Below are positions 8,938 to 17,614 of a DNA stretch of 64,000 nucleotides, in pieces (the stretch's first letter is position 1; every line of letters begins with the position of its first letter). Below the pieces are notes generated by a model. That model worked only from the letters and a program-made list of their open reading frames with translations, did not search any database and was not told the origin of the DNA. This DNA is from Candidatus Nitrosocosmicus franklandus (GTDB taxonomy: Archaea > Thermoproteota > Nitrososphaeria > Nitrososphaerales > Nitrososphaeraceae): the NCBI RefSeq assembly GCF_900696045.1, contig NZ_LR216287.1, positions 744,001-808,000 on the forward strand. Direction: 5' to 3'. Position numbers and translations under genes: made by a program.

Positions 8938-10098
8938 CTACTGGACTACATCGTGCTCGGCCTGTCCAGCCATCAAGAATAGTTTCTCCTTGTTTATAGT
9001 TATCTTATTTTTTATCGATTTGGCTGGAACACCTGCAACTATATCCTCATCATCAATATTGTTTATAACCGAACTACCAGAACCAACAATAACCTTGTTT
9101 CCTATTTTTAATTTATTTTTCACAGTGCTGTTTAATCCAAACCAACAGTTATTGCCTATTGTGGTACTTCCTCCTATTATTGTACCTGCAGTTAATTCAG
9201 TATTTTTACCAATGCTTACATTGTGAGCAACATGACATAGTGCGTCTATCTTTGTACCCTGTCCTATTACTGTATCAGATAGAGAGCCGCGTGCAATTGA
9301 ACAGTTAGCATATATTTCAACATCGTTTTCTATAATTACCTTGCCGTAATGAGGAAACTTTTCAAGTTCCAGTGTATCAGGGCATCTTTCAAAAGCAAAA
9401 CCATCATAGCCTATTGTGGTGTTTGGTTGAATTATGCAGCCATCACCTACTATACAATTTTGTAGATTTACTTTGGATTCAATCATTGTGTTGTCTCCTA
9501 TTATGCAATCTTTGCCAATGACAACATGGTCTCCAATATAACAATCTCTACCTATTTTTGCTGAATCAGCTATTGTGGCTGTGGGAGATATTACACCTCC
9601 CACTATTACTTTGTTGGATTCTAAGTTAGTACTACGGGTAATCCTTTTTGCAATTCTGGTAAATTCAAATCGTGGATTATCTACAAATACAAGGACCTGA
9701 TTCTTTTTCTTGTTGGGATGAATACGTCCTATCATGCTTTTTTTACAAAGAATAACACCAGCATTTGACCCAGCAATGGCTAAAGTGCCCTTCTTATTAT
9801 CATTGTCAAGTTTAACATCAATATCAGCATGATCATGATTACCATTACAACCACCATTGCTAGCATTGTCAGTAGGAGTAGTAATAGCATTAGAATGAAT
9901 ATCAGAGGCAGAATCTTGAGATTCTTCTGATGATACTTTGGCTTCTGCTTGACAGAATGTAACGTCAGTTGATGTTCCATTATGCAAGGAAGAGACACCC
10001 TTTTCTGATTTTGAGTGTATCAGGGATTTAGGACCTTCAACTGAATAATTTGAATCAACAAGGGTAAGCAATAGTGATTCAACTGTCCATTGAACCAT
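8938..10098 (-). CDS. LpxD-like left-handed beta-helix acyltransferase
   Basis: 386 aa. The C-terminal 235 residues are hexapeptide repeats (for example IGDHVVIGKDCIIGD) that fold as a left-handed beta helix. The N-terminal part has the FVDNPRFEFTRIAKRI signature of the LpxD uridine-binding domain, and the repeats carry CHVAHNVSIGKN, matching the catalytic His of LpxD. Residues about 30-95 are a low-complexity Asp/Asn/Ser-rich insert not expected in bacterial LpxD. Bacterial LpxD acylates UDP-glucosamine in lipid A synthesis. Archaea make no lipid A, so the substrate here is probably another UDP-amino sugar. The gene stands alone. Confidence 0.82.
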   Translation of the reverse strand: MVQWTVESLLLTLVDSNYSVEGPKSLIHSKSEKGVSSLHNGTSTDVTFCQAEAKVSSEESQDSASDIHSNAITTPTDNASNGGCNGNHDHADIDVKLDNDNKKGTLAIAGSNAGVILCKKSMIGRIHPNKKKNQVLVFVDNPRFEFTRIAKRITRSTNLESNKVIVGGVISPTATIADSAKIGRDCYIGDHVVIGKDCIIGDNTMIESKVNLQNCIVGDGCIIQPNTTIGYDGFAFERCPDTLELEKFPHYGKVIIENDVEIYANCSIARGSLSDTVIGQGTKIDALCHVAHNVSIGKNTELTAGTIIGGSTTIGNNCWFGLNSTVKNKLKIGNKVIVGSGSSVINNIDDEDIVAGVPAKSIKNKITINKEKLFLMAGQAEHDVVQ

Positions 10099-10252
10099 AG
10101 AAAAAGTCTAGATTCTTTTAATATAATTGTTTTCTAAAATATTCAAATGGCATAATCATCACTACTACTGACGGTTAGACATGATTTTTCATCGGTCATG
10201 AGGAATAAATTGCAAAAATGAAGATAATTCAATAGGACCAAAAAGTTGGTAT

Positions 10253-10477
10253 TCAGTCTAGCAGTTTGATTGTTACTGGTCCGCCGCTAAGGGTTTTTTG
10301 TTCTAATCGAATGATAGAGCGCTTGCCACGATACATGACGTAAGTTTCGAACTCCTTTTCTGCAAATTCAAATTTCACTCGTTTGTTCAACCACTCTTTT
10401 GGAACCACAGCCGTAAGACCGAATCCAGGTACTTGCCTAAAATGTGTCTTGTATGTAAAATTATTGATTTCAGACAC
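10253..10477 (-). CDS. Conserved-looking small protein (74 aa), unknown
   Basis: GTG start, immediately preceded by AT-rich TATA-like sequence. The compact, Arg/Lys/Phe-rich sequence (VPKEWLNKRVKFEFAEKEF, YVMYRGKRSIIRLEQKT) looks like a small beta-barrel, perhaps SH3-like or AbrB-like, but no family is recognised. It has good codon composition and no signal peptide. It is tandem on the minus strand with the LpxD-like gene, 154 bases upstream of it, but may have its own promoter. Confidence 0.55.
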   Translation of the reverse strand: MSEINNFTYKTHFRQVPGFGLTAVVPKEWLNKRVKFEFAEKEFETYVMYRGKRSIIRLEQKTLSGGPVTIKLLD

Positions 10478-10792
10478 ATTATACTATATACTACAAGCGC
10501 ACAAAAACTTATTCTATCAATCTTATCTTATTTTTGCCAATAATATAGAATCTGTACATTTTTTGGAAATATTTTCCATTGTACCACAACAATACCAATA
10601 TCCCCTACCGTTAAGAATGGACCAGGTCGTATTTGAGAGGTAACCACGTCCATATTTGTCCATCGCAATATTATAATCATCAATGAAAAAGATTATCTTT
10701 TTCATTCTAAAATTCAAATAATTATTGGCAATTCAACCCGTCGTGGCCAAATACAGGATTTGAATGGTAATACTTACCGAAATTTACCAATG

Positions 10793-10800
10793 TTTATATA
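10793..10800 (+). promoter_or_regulatory. TATA box of the phasin-like gene
   Basis: TTTATATA is centred 26 bases before the ATG at 10823, an exact fit to an archaeal promoter driving a leaderless mRNA. Confidence 0.65.
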
Positions 10801-10822
10801 TTAGCATGGTTAACTATGTGTA

Positions 10823-11392
10823 ATGTCAAAACAAGATAAAAAAGAGACAACCATAAAAGATAACGTTAATCAAAATCTTCGAAATAATAATCAATTTATT
10901 AGTAGATCAATCGAAGAAACCACTCACGCACTAAATCAAGTGTTTGATGAATCCAAGAAAAGCATTGAAAAAAATATTACAGAAGCAAGAAATCAGATTC
11001 CTCGTTATACTCAATCAATAAATGAAGTACAGGAACAAGTAGTACAGGCAACAAGAGACATTGCAGAAAGCTACTTAGATTATCAAAAACAAGCAATTGA
11101 TTCATTTCAATCCATTTTCACGCCTTATATCGAAAGTGCAAATAATCAAATGCTGAACAACCAAAACTTGTTCAATAGACTCCCCGAAATCTATTCAAAG
11201 ATCGCCAACAATTACGCTGAAAATAGTGTCGCAGTTAGCAGAATAATGAACAACATTGCATTTTCAAATGTAGAACTAGTCAAGAATGTAATAAACAATA
11301 CAAAGGAGCAAACAAGACAATTTGCGGAAATAGGGAAAAGGAACGTAAGAGTTTACGAAACCATTGAAAAAGAAAGTACAAATACACTATAA
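10823..11392 (+). CDS. Phasin-like coiled-coil protein (189 aa)
   Basis: Entirely helical and polar, rich in Gln, Asn and Glu, without Cys or Trp. Heptad-like spacing from about residue 25 to 175 includes a VQATRDIAESYLDYQKQAIDSFQ segment that resembles phasins, which coat polyhydroxyalkanoate granules. Granule coating is inferred from that pattern; no PHA synthase gene lies in the window. A strong TATA box at -26 and a hairpin/T-run terminator just after the stop frame it as a single-gene, probably well-expressed unit. A general structural coiled-coil role is the alternative. Confidence 0.6.
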   Translation: MSKQDKKETTIKDNVNQNLRNNNQFISRSIEETTHALNQVFDESKKSIEKNITEARNQIPRYTQSINEVQEQVVQATRDIAESYLDYQKQAIDSFQSIFTPYIESANNQMLNNQNLFNRLPEIYSKIANNYAENSVAVSRIMNNIAFSNVELVKNVINNTKEQTRQFAEIGKRNVRVYETIEKESTNTL

Positions 11393-11420
11393 TCATTTAT
11401 AACCCATTAGTTTTTGATAG

Positions 11421-11444
11421 ACCTAACTTAAGTTTAGGTTTTTT
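11421..11444 (+). terminator. Hairpin and T-run terminator after the phasin-like gene
   Basis: ACCTAACTTAAG followed by TTTAGGT forms a short stem (one-base bulge), directly followed by six T. It lies about 30 bases after the stop codon. Confidence 0.55.
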
Positions 11445-11638
11445 GTCATTTTCTTTACAAATTTTAGCATATTTTGAATATCTACAACGAACAGAAGACA
11501 ATAGAGTCTCTTTAACCCAACCCCCTTTCAATTAAGAGAAGTAACAAAGTTCGATGTGCTCAGTAAAATGAGTTCAATTTCTCAATCCTCAGCGAAGCAT
11601 TCCATGATAATTAATATAGTTTGGTAATAACATACTAT

Positions 11639-12052
11639 ATGCATTCCGTCAGAAGCAGGACAGCTCAAATTATCGCTGCTGTAGGTTTAGCATTGTTATT
11701 AATTTATTTTATTGATGTATTGACTTCGATGCTCATCAAAGAACCAGGATTTTTACCTCTTACATCCAAAGACAGGGGCCTTTTATTTGGAGGATTATCC
11801 ATTGTTCTTTTTATAATTTCATTCATAGTTGGATGGAAGATTTACTCAAAGACTTTGGCTACCCTTCTGATCGTAGGAGGAGCTTTGATTGGTACATCGG
11901 TTTTGGTATCCACTTTTGTAACACCCCAGCTTACGAACAATCTTGAAGGATTCAAAATAGTAACTCCACCTTTACCGCAGTTCATAGGCATCATAATTAT
12001 AGGATACGCAATATTGGGATTAGGAATATACAAAGCTGCCAAAAACAGATAA
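11639..12052 (+). CDS. Four-helix membrane protein (137 aa), unknown
   Basis: The ATG at 11639 gives MHSVRSRTAQ, then four hydrophobic helices (about residues 8-27, 50-70, 75-95 and 112-132). A TTG at 11621 would add six residues. The TATA-like TTAATATAG lies about 26 bases before the ATG, so the later start is favoured. The short loops and lack of conserved charged residues in the helices give no hint of a transporter family. Some DoxX-like or small stress-related membrane proteins have this shape, but no assignment is made. Confidence 0.6.
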   Translation: MHSVRSRTAQIIAAVGLALLLIYFIDVLTSMLIKEPGFLPLTSKDRGLLFGGLSIVLFIISFIVGWKIYSKTLATLLIVGGALIGTSVLVSTFVTPQLTNNLEGFKIVTPPLPQFIGIIIIGYAILGLGIYKAAKNR

Positions 12053-12167
12053 AAAGTTGTAGACATCTTAATTATAAAGAACATCCTAGGATTTAGTTGA
12101 GAAAAATCTTATCTTTTTTAGTTCAAAAAGTCAAATATCTAAAGTGTCGTTTAGAGTTAATTGCAAA

Positions 12168-12437
12168 ATGTCTAAAGAGAATAAATCACCAATATTTATG
12201 GCAGTAATTGCTATTTCTGCATTTTTGGTTGCAGGATCACTTGTAGTAGGCTTGAATGACCAAATTGTCTTTGCATATAAGAAATCGGATTCGGCTGCAC
12301 AAGGTCTCTCACAAGAGGAATCTTCAGGTCAATCTAGTTCAGTGCTATCCGAGAATGGAACCAGCACCGCATCAGGCAACAATCTCGACTTTTCGCTAAA
12401 CCTTAACGACGGGCAGAATGCATTAGCCCAACAATAA
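12168..12437 (+). CDS. Short secreted QQ-family protein, member A (89 aa)
   Basis: From ATG 12168 (MSKENKSPIFMAVIAIS...) there is a signal peptide ending near QIVFAYK. The mature part is Ser/Gln/Asn-rich and closes with ASGNNLDFSLNLND then GQNALAQQ and a stop. The same ending occurs in the next gene and at 14877, so these are paralogues. A GTG eight codons upstream is possible but would bury the basic N-terminus of the signal peptide. No Cys is present. Function unknown; an exported, possibly self-associating surface protein is inferred from composition. Confidence 0.65.
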   Translation: MSKENKSPIFMAVIAISAFLVAGSLVVGLNDQIVFAYKKSDSAAQGLSQEESSGQSSSVLSENGTSTASGNNLDFSLNLNDGQNALAQQ

Positions 12438-12826
12438 CCATATTTTTTCCCAAATCATAGTTCTAAAGATTGTAGTTAATTTGAAGCCTTATCCTAACTA
12501 GTGCTAAGAAATATTGGTATCTTGAAAGCTAATTTCTACGGGGTTTCAGTTTCCCTTGATCACTTAGGCTGTTATGCAAAATATTGTCTTGCAAAAGTGT
12601 TAATCCATTCAACTTTGACTTTTATTTAATCTTGATCTAATACCTAAACAATCATTAACAAAAGCTACAAGTAACGATGATGAGACATTATTTATTCCCT
12701 CACATTAAAGGCTAATAAATAAACATTCTGTAAAACTATTCTAAATTTATCGTGTAGAACTAAATATCATAAGGATCTTAAAAAATTATTATATCGTATA
12801 TTATTGCAAAATAAATAGAAAGCAAA

Positions 12827-13192
12827 ATGTACAGGTCAAATAATATGAAAAAGACTGCAGTACTAATGGTAGCTGTATTAGCAACGATTTTGATAATGGG
12901 ACCAGGGATTTCGGGTGTTGGCGACGCCTTAGCAAAGCAAAAGTATGATGATTGGGATGAATGCAGAGACGATCACAGTAGCAAATGGTGTAAAAAATAC
13001 TTCAAGGACCGTGATGACGATGATGACGATGATGACGATGGAGGTAACAGAGCATCACAAGCTATTGGACAATCACAATCCTCAAGTCAAAATAGTCAAG
13101 TAGTGTCAGGTGGCGATAGCATAGGTTCTGGTAATAACTTTAACTTCCAAAATCAAGTAAACAGCGGAAATAATGCATTAGCCCAACAATAA
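12827..13192 (+). CDS. Short secreted QQ-family protein, member B (121 aa) with Asp run
   Basis: Signal peptide (MKKTAVLMVAVLATILIMG from the internal Met at 12845; the ATG at 12827 fits a leaderless start after GTATATTA at about 12797). After cleavage near DALAKQ comes a Cys-containing segment (two Cys), then an eight-Asp run encoded by GAT/GAC repeats (13015-13040), then the family tail: Gln/Ser-rich, VVSGGDSIGSGNNFNF, GNNALAQQ, stop. The Asp run suggests calcium or other cation binding outside the cell. It lies about 390 bases after member A, with its own promoter. Confidence 0.65.
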   Translation: MYRSNNMKKTAVLMVAVLATILIMGPGISGVGDALAKQKYDDWDECRDDHSSKWCKKYFKDRDDDDDDDDDGGNRASQAIGQSQSSSQNSQVVSGGDSIGSGNNFNFQNQVNSGNNALAQQ

Positions 13193-13276
13193 TCTCATTT
13201 TTTTAATCCGTAAGAAATCAAATTTTTTCAAGAAATCAAACATATAAAATATAATGAAATTCATACAATATTACAG

Positions 13277-13618
13277 TTGAAAACATCTGATCTCTGTACT
13301 CTAATTCAAAAATCTTTTCAATCCCAAAAATATCCATTATCTTCAGATACCGAAAAGGAATTGTCATCATCTGTTAGAGTCATAAACAAATCGGCCACGG
13401 ACAATCTCAAAGACGAAAACACAATTATTGAAACAAGAATAAACGAGTTTTATGTAATCAATAATTATGATCCCACAATTACCCACTTGGCTGGCATGAT
13501 AGAAATGGATTGCCTTGATTCATTTAAGATGCTTTGTAGGCGTATAGAGCGAAAATCAGAAAGCAATCATACAGCGCATATCTCCATAAAAACATCCAAC
13601 GTCAAACAAGAAGATTAA
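13277..13618 (+). CDS. Hypothetical protein (113 aa)
   Basis: TTG start about 29 bases after an AT-rich CATATAAAATATAATG promoter-like stretch. The protein is soluble, Ser/Lys/Glu-rich in the first half, with FYVINNYDPTITHLAG and a Cys-containing helix (SFKMLCRRIERKSES) later. No domain is recognised. It sits between the QQ-family genes and two regulators. It has good amino-acid balance but could not be assigned. Confidence 0.5.
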   Translation: MKTSDLCTLIQKSFQSQKYPLSSDTEKELSSSVRVINKSATDNLKDENTIIETRINEFYVINNYDPTITHLAGMIEMDCLDSFKMLCRRIERKSESNHTAHISIKTSNVKQED

Positions 13619-13757
13619 CCAATTATTTTTGTCCAGAGGGACGGCATGGTCATTAAAACAAAAGGCTGTGGATACGATTTGCTAATAGACTAGATTTTGG
13701 TTACAAAGATCAGAGAAGAAGATAAGAAAAACTATGAGATTAAAAATGATATAATGG

Positions 13758-14066
13758 TCAGCTTGTTGTTTTATAATTGCGTGTAGGAGTTGCAAGCAAT
13801 TCCTCGATTTCGTTATTCATCTTTAAGAACATTAGACCCTTTTGAGTCGTTTTGTACTCTGATCCTTCCATGTATTCGATGAGATCATTTTCAATCAATA
13901 CCGAAAGATATTCCTTTAATTGTGCATAGCTAAGAAAAGCCTTGTACATTATTTTTGTCTTGGTTGCACCACCATTTGCTGCATCTAATATCATAGCTAC
14001 GATTTCGGTTCGGCTTCTATATTTCATATATACTCTATATACATCACTAGTATATAACCGATACAA
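13758..14066 (-). CDS. Archaeal winged-helix transcriptional regulator
   Basis: 102 aa, or 89 aa from the internal Met at 14027 (MKYRSRTEIVAMILDAANGG), the more likely start because family members begin there. It shows the one-domain winged helix common in Nitrososphaeria (HTH_45-like): ATKTKIMYKAFLSYAQLKEY as helix-turn-helix, then LIENDLIEYMEGSEYKTTQKG as the wing, and a final helix. Such proteins bind DNA as dimers. Targets are unknown. It is divergent from the HxlR-type gene, with about 150 bases between the two starts, so either protein may control this shared promoter zone. Confidence 0.8.
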   Translation of the reverse strand: MYRLYTSDVYRVYMKYRSRTEIVAMILDAANGGATKTKIMYKAFLSYAQLKEYLSVLIENDLIEYMEGSEYKTTQKGLMFLKMNNEIEELLATPTRNYKTTS

Positions 14067-14213
14067 TTGATAATTCCAATTAGCTATTGCAATTATATTG
14101 ACTTTTGATATTATTTATAGAGACATCAGATTATTCCTTAATAATTACCTACTATAAAATACATGAGATATACAAAATATATTATAAGAACAAGCAAGGA
14201 AATAAAAATATAG

Positions 14214-14720
14214 TTGTTTCACAAAAATGATGATTTAGAGATCAAAGAAAACGGTGGATACGATAGTGAATGTATAGTAAAACCGCAAATCAAGATAATT
14301 AATTGTCCCATCCGAACAACCTTGGGAGTATTGGGGAAAAAGTGGACTATGCTTATTATAAGAGACATTGGTTTTTTAAAGATAAACAGATTTAATCGAA
14401 TTCTTGAGTCAATTCCAGGTCTAACCCCAAGGGTATTATCAATGCGCCTTAGAGAACTCGAAAAAGAAGGGATCATTCGCAGTACTCAAATTAAAAGAGA
14501 ACAAACCATGATTCTTTGGAGCTTGACCGAAAAAGGTAAGGACATTTTACCAATTTTATTGATGCTAACTGCTTTTGGATCAAAGTGGTATTCTGAATAT
14601 GTATTTGAGGATAAAAAACCAAGAAGATTGGATGAAGTATTTTCATTACCCGAGACAAAGGAAACAATAACGGAGTATACCAAGCGATTAAGTTTTGATC
14701 ATACATTTCCGAACAAGTGA
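14214..14720 (+). CDS. HxlR-family transcriptional regulator
   Basis: 168 aa, TTG start. Core HxlR signature: CPIRTTLGVLGKKWTMLIIRD, then FNRILESIPGLTPRVLSMRLRELEKEG (recognition helix), then WSLTEKGKDILPILLMLTAF. The Cys at the family position is present, the residue that senses redox or electrophiles in some HxlR proteins. The C-terminal 40 residues are an extension beyond the usual domain. It is divergently placed to a winged-helix gene and upstream of a secreted QQ-family gene, which may be among its targets (inference). Confidence 0.88.
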   Translation: MFHKNDDLEIKENGGYDSECIVKPQIKIINCPIRTTLGVLGKKWTMLIIRDIGFLKINRFNRILESIPGLTPRVLSMRLRELEKEGIIRSTQIKREQTMILWSLTEKGKDILPILLMLTAFGSKWYSEYVFEDKKPRRLDEVFSLPETKETITEYTKRLSFDHTFPNK

Positions 14721-14876
14721 CCATTTCAGTTTTGTTCTTTTGTCATAGACCGCTTCAGAAAAACTAATAGAATTATTTACTGTAATTCAATACCGTTAAC
14801 CAATTACAAAATAAAAATCAAGTAACAAGTTTCCAAACTATGATATAATTAATTTCGATTATACATTTCGATTAGA

Positions 14877-15146
14877 ATGAGCAACATAACAAAAAACTAT
14901 AAGGTCGGAGTATTTGCAATGTTTATTGCAGCAGTCTTAATTGGTTCAGTAGTAGCCCTAGGTGATAACTATGCATACGCTGGTGGAAAGAAGAAACACA
15001 ATGACGCAGAACAAGAAATCGAACAAGGTCAAGCTAGCGAGCAGAACTCACAATGTGTATCTGGAGACTTCTCATTGATCTGTGGAAATAATCTGAACTT
15101 ACAGTTGCAAAACCAATTAGGTAACTTGGCATTAGGCCAACAATAA
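14877..15146 (+). CDS. Short secreted QQ-family protein, member C (89 aa)
   Basis: MSNITKNYKVGVFAMFIAA begins a signal peptide ending near NYAYAGG. The mature protein is about 50 residues: AEQEIEQGQASEQNSQCVSG, a short loop with a second Cys, GNNLNLQLQNQLGN, LALGQQ, stop. The two Cys flank the loop and could pair. Gly-Asn-Asn before alternating polar/hydrophobic residues, and the Gln-Gln end, are shared with members A and B. It has a T-run terminator and probably its own promoter (TGATATAATT near 14845). Confidence 0.7.
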   Translation: MSNITKNYKVGVFAMFIAAVLIGSVVALGDNYAYAGGKKKHNDAEQEIEQGQASEQNSQCVSGDFSLICGNNLNLQLQNQLGNLALGQQ

Positions 15147-15147
15147 A

Positions 15148-15155
15148 TTTTTTTT
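15148..15155 (+). terminator. T-run terminator after QQ-family member C
   Basis: Eight T in a row start right after the stop codon of member C, followed by a second T4. Archaeal RNA polymerase terminates at such runs without a hairpin. Confidence 0.4.
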
Positions 15156-16668
15156 GTTTTAAGTTTTCCAAAGTCAAAAATCCTCTATATGCAAAAAAGT
15201 GATTTATTCTAAAAAGTAGTTTGAAAGGTATTGCCATATCTTAGACAGATAAAACCTATACTCGATATTATTAGCACATTTATCTATGATGACCAACTTC
15301 GACGATCTCACAATAGAGTAATGAACTGTATACATCATACAGAATTCATCAATAGTTCATCTTTTTTTGATAGTCGACATGCTTACCACACAAGATATTG
15401 TAAGATAGTTCTGGCCTTCAACGACCTGAGAACGATAACAAAAGGGGTTATTGTTGACTAATTACCACGTCTCAAGTGTTGCTATTTAAAGATAAACCAC
15501 TAATCCAATTTCCTAATACAACTAAACCAATACCACAAACCGTATGACTGACTTGTAAATATGTTGTTCTCGTAACATGAATTAAGGTATTTATCATCAT
15601 TACAAAATCGTTCTTTTCATCTTTATCTTATATCGTCGGAAGAAAATATAAAAGCAATCAAGTTATAGAATATCGTGCGAGCATATCCACGCCAGCTTAT
15701 ACAATCGTTCCCATGACAATTTCTACCAGTCGATATACCTTATTTTTCGTTTATGATGGTAGAATAGGTAATGACTACGCATATGTGAATTTGTCAAACT
15801 GTAGCATCACGGTGTTCCTTGCAATTCTGATTTGTTATCATTGTTATAACAATACACAAGGACCTAAGAAGATTTGCAATTACTATTTAGAAACAATATG
15901 AAAATTTTTATCATAGCATTTTGCATATGCAAAGATTCACACTTTCTTCATTCAATAGTCATGACATTATGTTTTGTCATTAAATCAATTATTTAAGTTT
16001 CATATATAATGACCGCTGTTGATATGTAAATCATAAGAACAATATCTTCATCCAGAAAGTGATTCTTAAACGTAAACTAATTCTATGATGATAGATTCCA
16101 TTTCAACTGTCTGAGTCAGATGAACTAAAATTTGTCAACTCATTGTTTGCCCTGAATGCATTAAACAAGATCGTTATCAAATACACTTCATATAGCAGAG
16201 AACTAATGCGAAACGACAAGTAGTTTAGATTGTCTAATTCCTAACATAATAGAGTCTTATTTATTTCGAACGTTTTCATATAACTGAATTAAAACGATTA
16301 TCAGCTTGAAAAATTGATTCGCAAAGCGTAACTTTGATGTTTTCTTTCATTTTCTGTGTTTTAAACACAAATAATCTTCACACTTATTTGATTCTAATTA
16401 TCAAATACCCTGGCTTTAGCAATTGCAAGGCATAATACATCTTTGCTCTCCCTTTATAAATAATATAGAATGCGGCTAACCTAAAGATATGAAGGCAGAC
16501 ATTTTCACTATCTATAGCAAATAACATTTGTTAATTGATAATTATAGAAAACGAAAAACAAATTAAAAAAAGAATTAAACATATAAAATCATTAATTCAA
16601 TTTTCTAATATATCTTTGAATTTTGAAATACACTTAAATATTAAAAAATCATTTGAATATACGTACTG
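15156..16668. other. Gene-poor stretch of 1.5 kb
   Basis: AT-rich with many stops. Two short frames (15231-15461 and 15713-15901, plus strand) have odd composition (many His, Arg, Tyr and Cys) and no start-site support, so they are not called. No tRNA, CRISPR or transposase remnant was seen. Confidence 0.45.
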
Positions 16669-17151
16669 TTGGATTTAATTACATATAGAAAACTAAAGGA
16701 ATCTGGATATAAGAAGCCAAACTTAACCACAGTAATCCACGATCCGGAAATGATTTTAGGAATGTATTTAGAATCTCTTAGTTTACCAGAAAATGAACTT
16801 AATATTCTCTGGAATCAGCAAATGTTTGATTTTATTGTTACAAATCTGAGAGAAACATTTATCCGTATAGAAAAACTCTCAAGAACAAAAGGTATCAAAT
16901 TTAGAATAGTAGTAGAATTAAGTGAGGATAACAAGTGGTTTCTGAAATCGATCACTTATTGTGAAGTAAGACAAACAGATGCTGTGCCAGAAAATCTTCA
17001 GTTGATCGATACTAAAATATACTTACAGCCAGTAATTGAACCAGATGGTAATGGGATTAGTAAGATTCTGTGGAGCAATTCTGTAGATCTGGTAAATCAA
17101 AAACAAAATCAATTCGATAAATTATGGAAAACAGCTACACCGACTCAATAG
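16669..17151 (+). CDS. Hypothetical soluble protein (160 aa), possible orphan sensor domain
   Basis: TTG start about 30 bases after TTAAATATT. The pattern of helix, then KGIKFRIVVELSEDN, then ICYCEVRQ-like strand, then DTKIYLQPVI and WSNSVDLVNQKQNQFDKLW resembles the alpha/beta sensory region that precedes histidine-kinase modules in many Nitrososphaeria kinases. There the segment likewise ends in an S-N-S/S-T-S strand and a helix with LW. Here it stands alone without kinase or DNA-binding domain. The similarity is by eye and weak. No signal peptide. Confidence 0.55.
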   Translation: MDLITYRKLKESGYKKPNLTTVIHDPEMILGMYLESLSLPENELNILWNQQMFDFIVTNLRETFIRIEKLSRTKGIKFRIVVELSEDNKWFLKSITYCEVRQTDAVPENLQLIDTKIYLQPVIEPDGNGISKILWSNSVDLVNQKQNQFDKLWKTATPTQ

Positions 17152-17495
17152 GAAGTCAACAAAATAATACTTTAAAAGACCAATCATGTCATGGTAGAAC
17201 CCAATTATAATACTGACATCGTTTGAAGCTTGCATTTGATCCTAGTGTGTTTAATACCATCACCTTTTTCGATCCTCTATTAATAAAGTCTGGACCTGTG
17301 ATCACATTTTTTCTTCTAAACGATAGACAAAAAAATTTTATTATTTATAAATCACTCCTTTCCAAAATACGTTCGATCTAGATGTATAAATTGAGATAAG
17401 ACAGGTTTTTAGACTAATTATTAGTACCAGACCTTGGTTGTACCATCTTGACAAACCATTCATATCCATAAGAAAAAAGAATTCTAATCACAAAT

Positions 17496-17504
17496 TTTAT
17501 ATTA
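17496..17504 (+). promoter_or_regulatory. TATA box upstream of tRNA-Val
   Basis: TTTATATTA lies about 40 bases before the mature tRNA 5' end, leaving a leader of roughly 15 bases for RNase P to remove. Confidence 0.45.
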
Positions 17505-17539
17505 AGAACACTGAAAACGAGAAGACAAAGGCAATAATA

Positions 17540-17614
17540 GGGCCGGTGGTCTAGCCTGGTTAAGATACCGCCTTGACATGGCGGGGGTCGTTGGTTCGAA
17601 TCCGACCCGGCCCA
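17540..17614 (+). tRNA. tRNA-Val (anticodon GAC)
   Basis: Cloverleaf read by eye: acceptor stem GGGCCGG with CCGGCCC, D arm GTCTAGCCTGGTTAAGATAC, anticodon stem CCGCC/GGCGG around loop TTGACAT (anticodon GAC, reading GUC/GUU), T arm GTTGG-TTCGAAT-CCGAC, discriminator A at 17614. 75 bases. No intron, and no encoded CCA. A TATA box lies upstream. No integrase or direct repeat of the 3' end was seen next to it, so there is no sign of an element integrated here. Confidence 0.97.
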
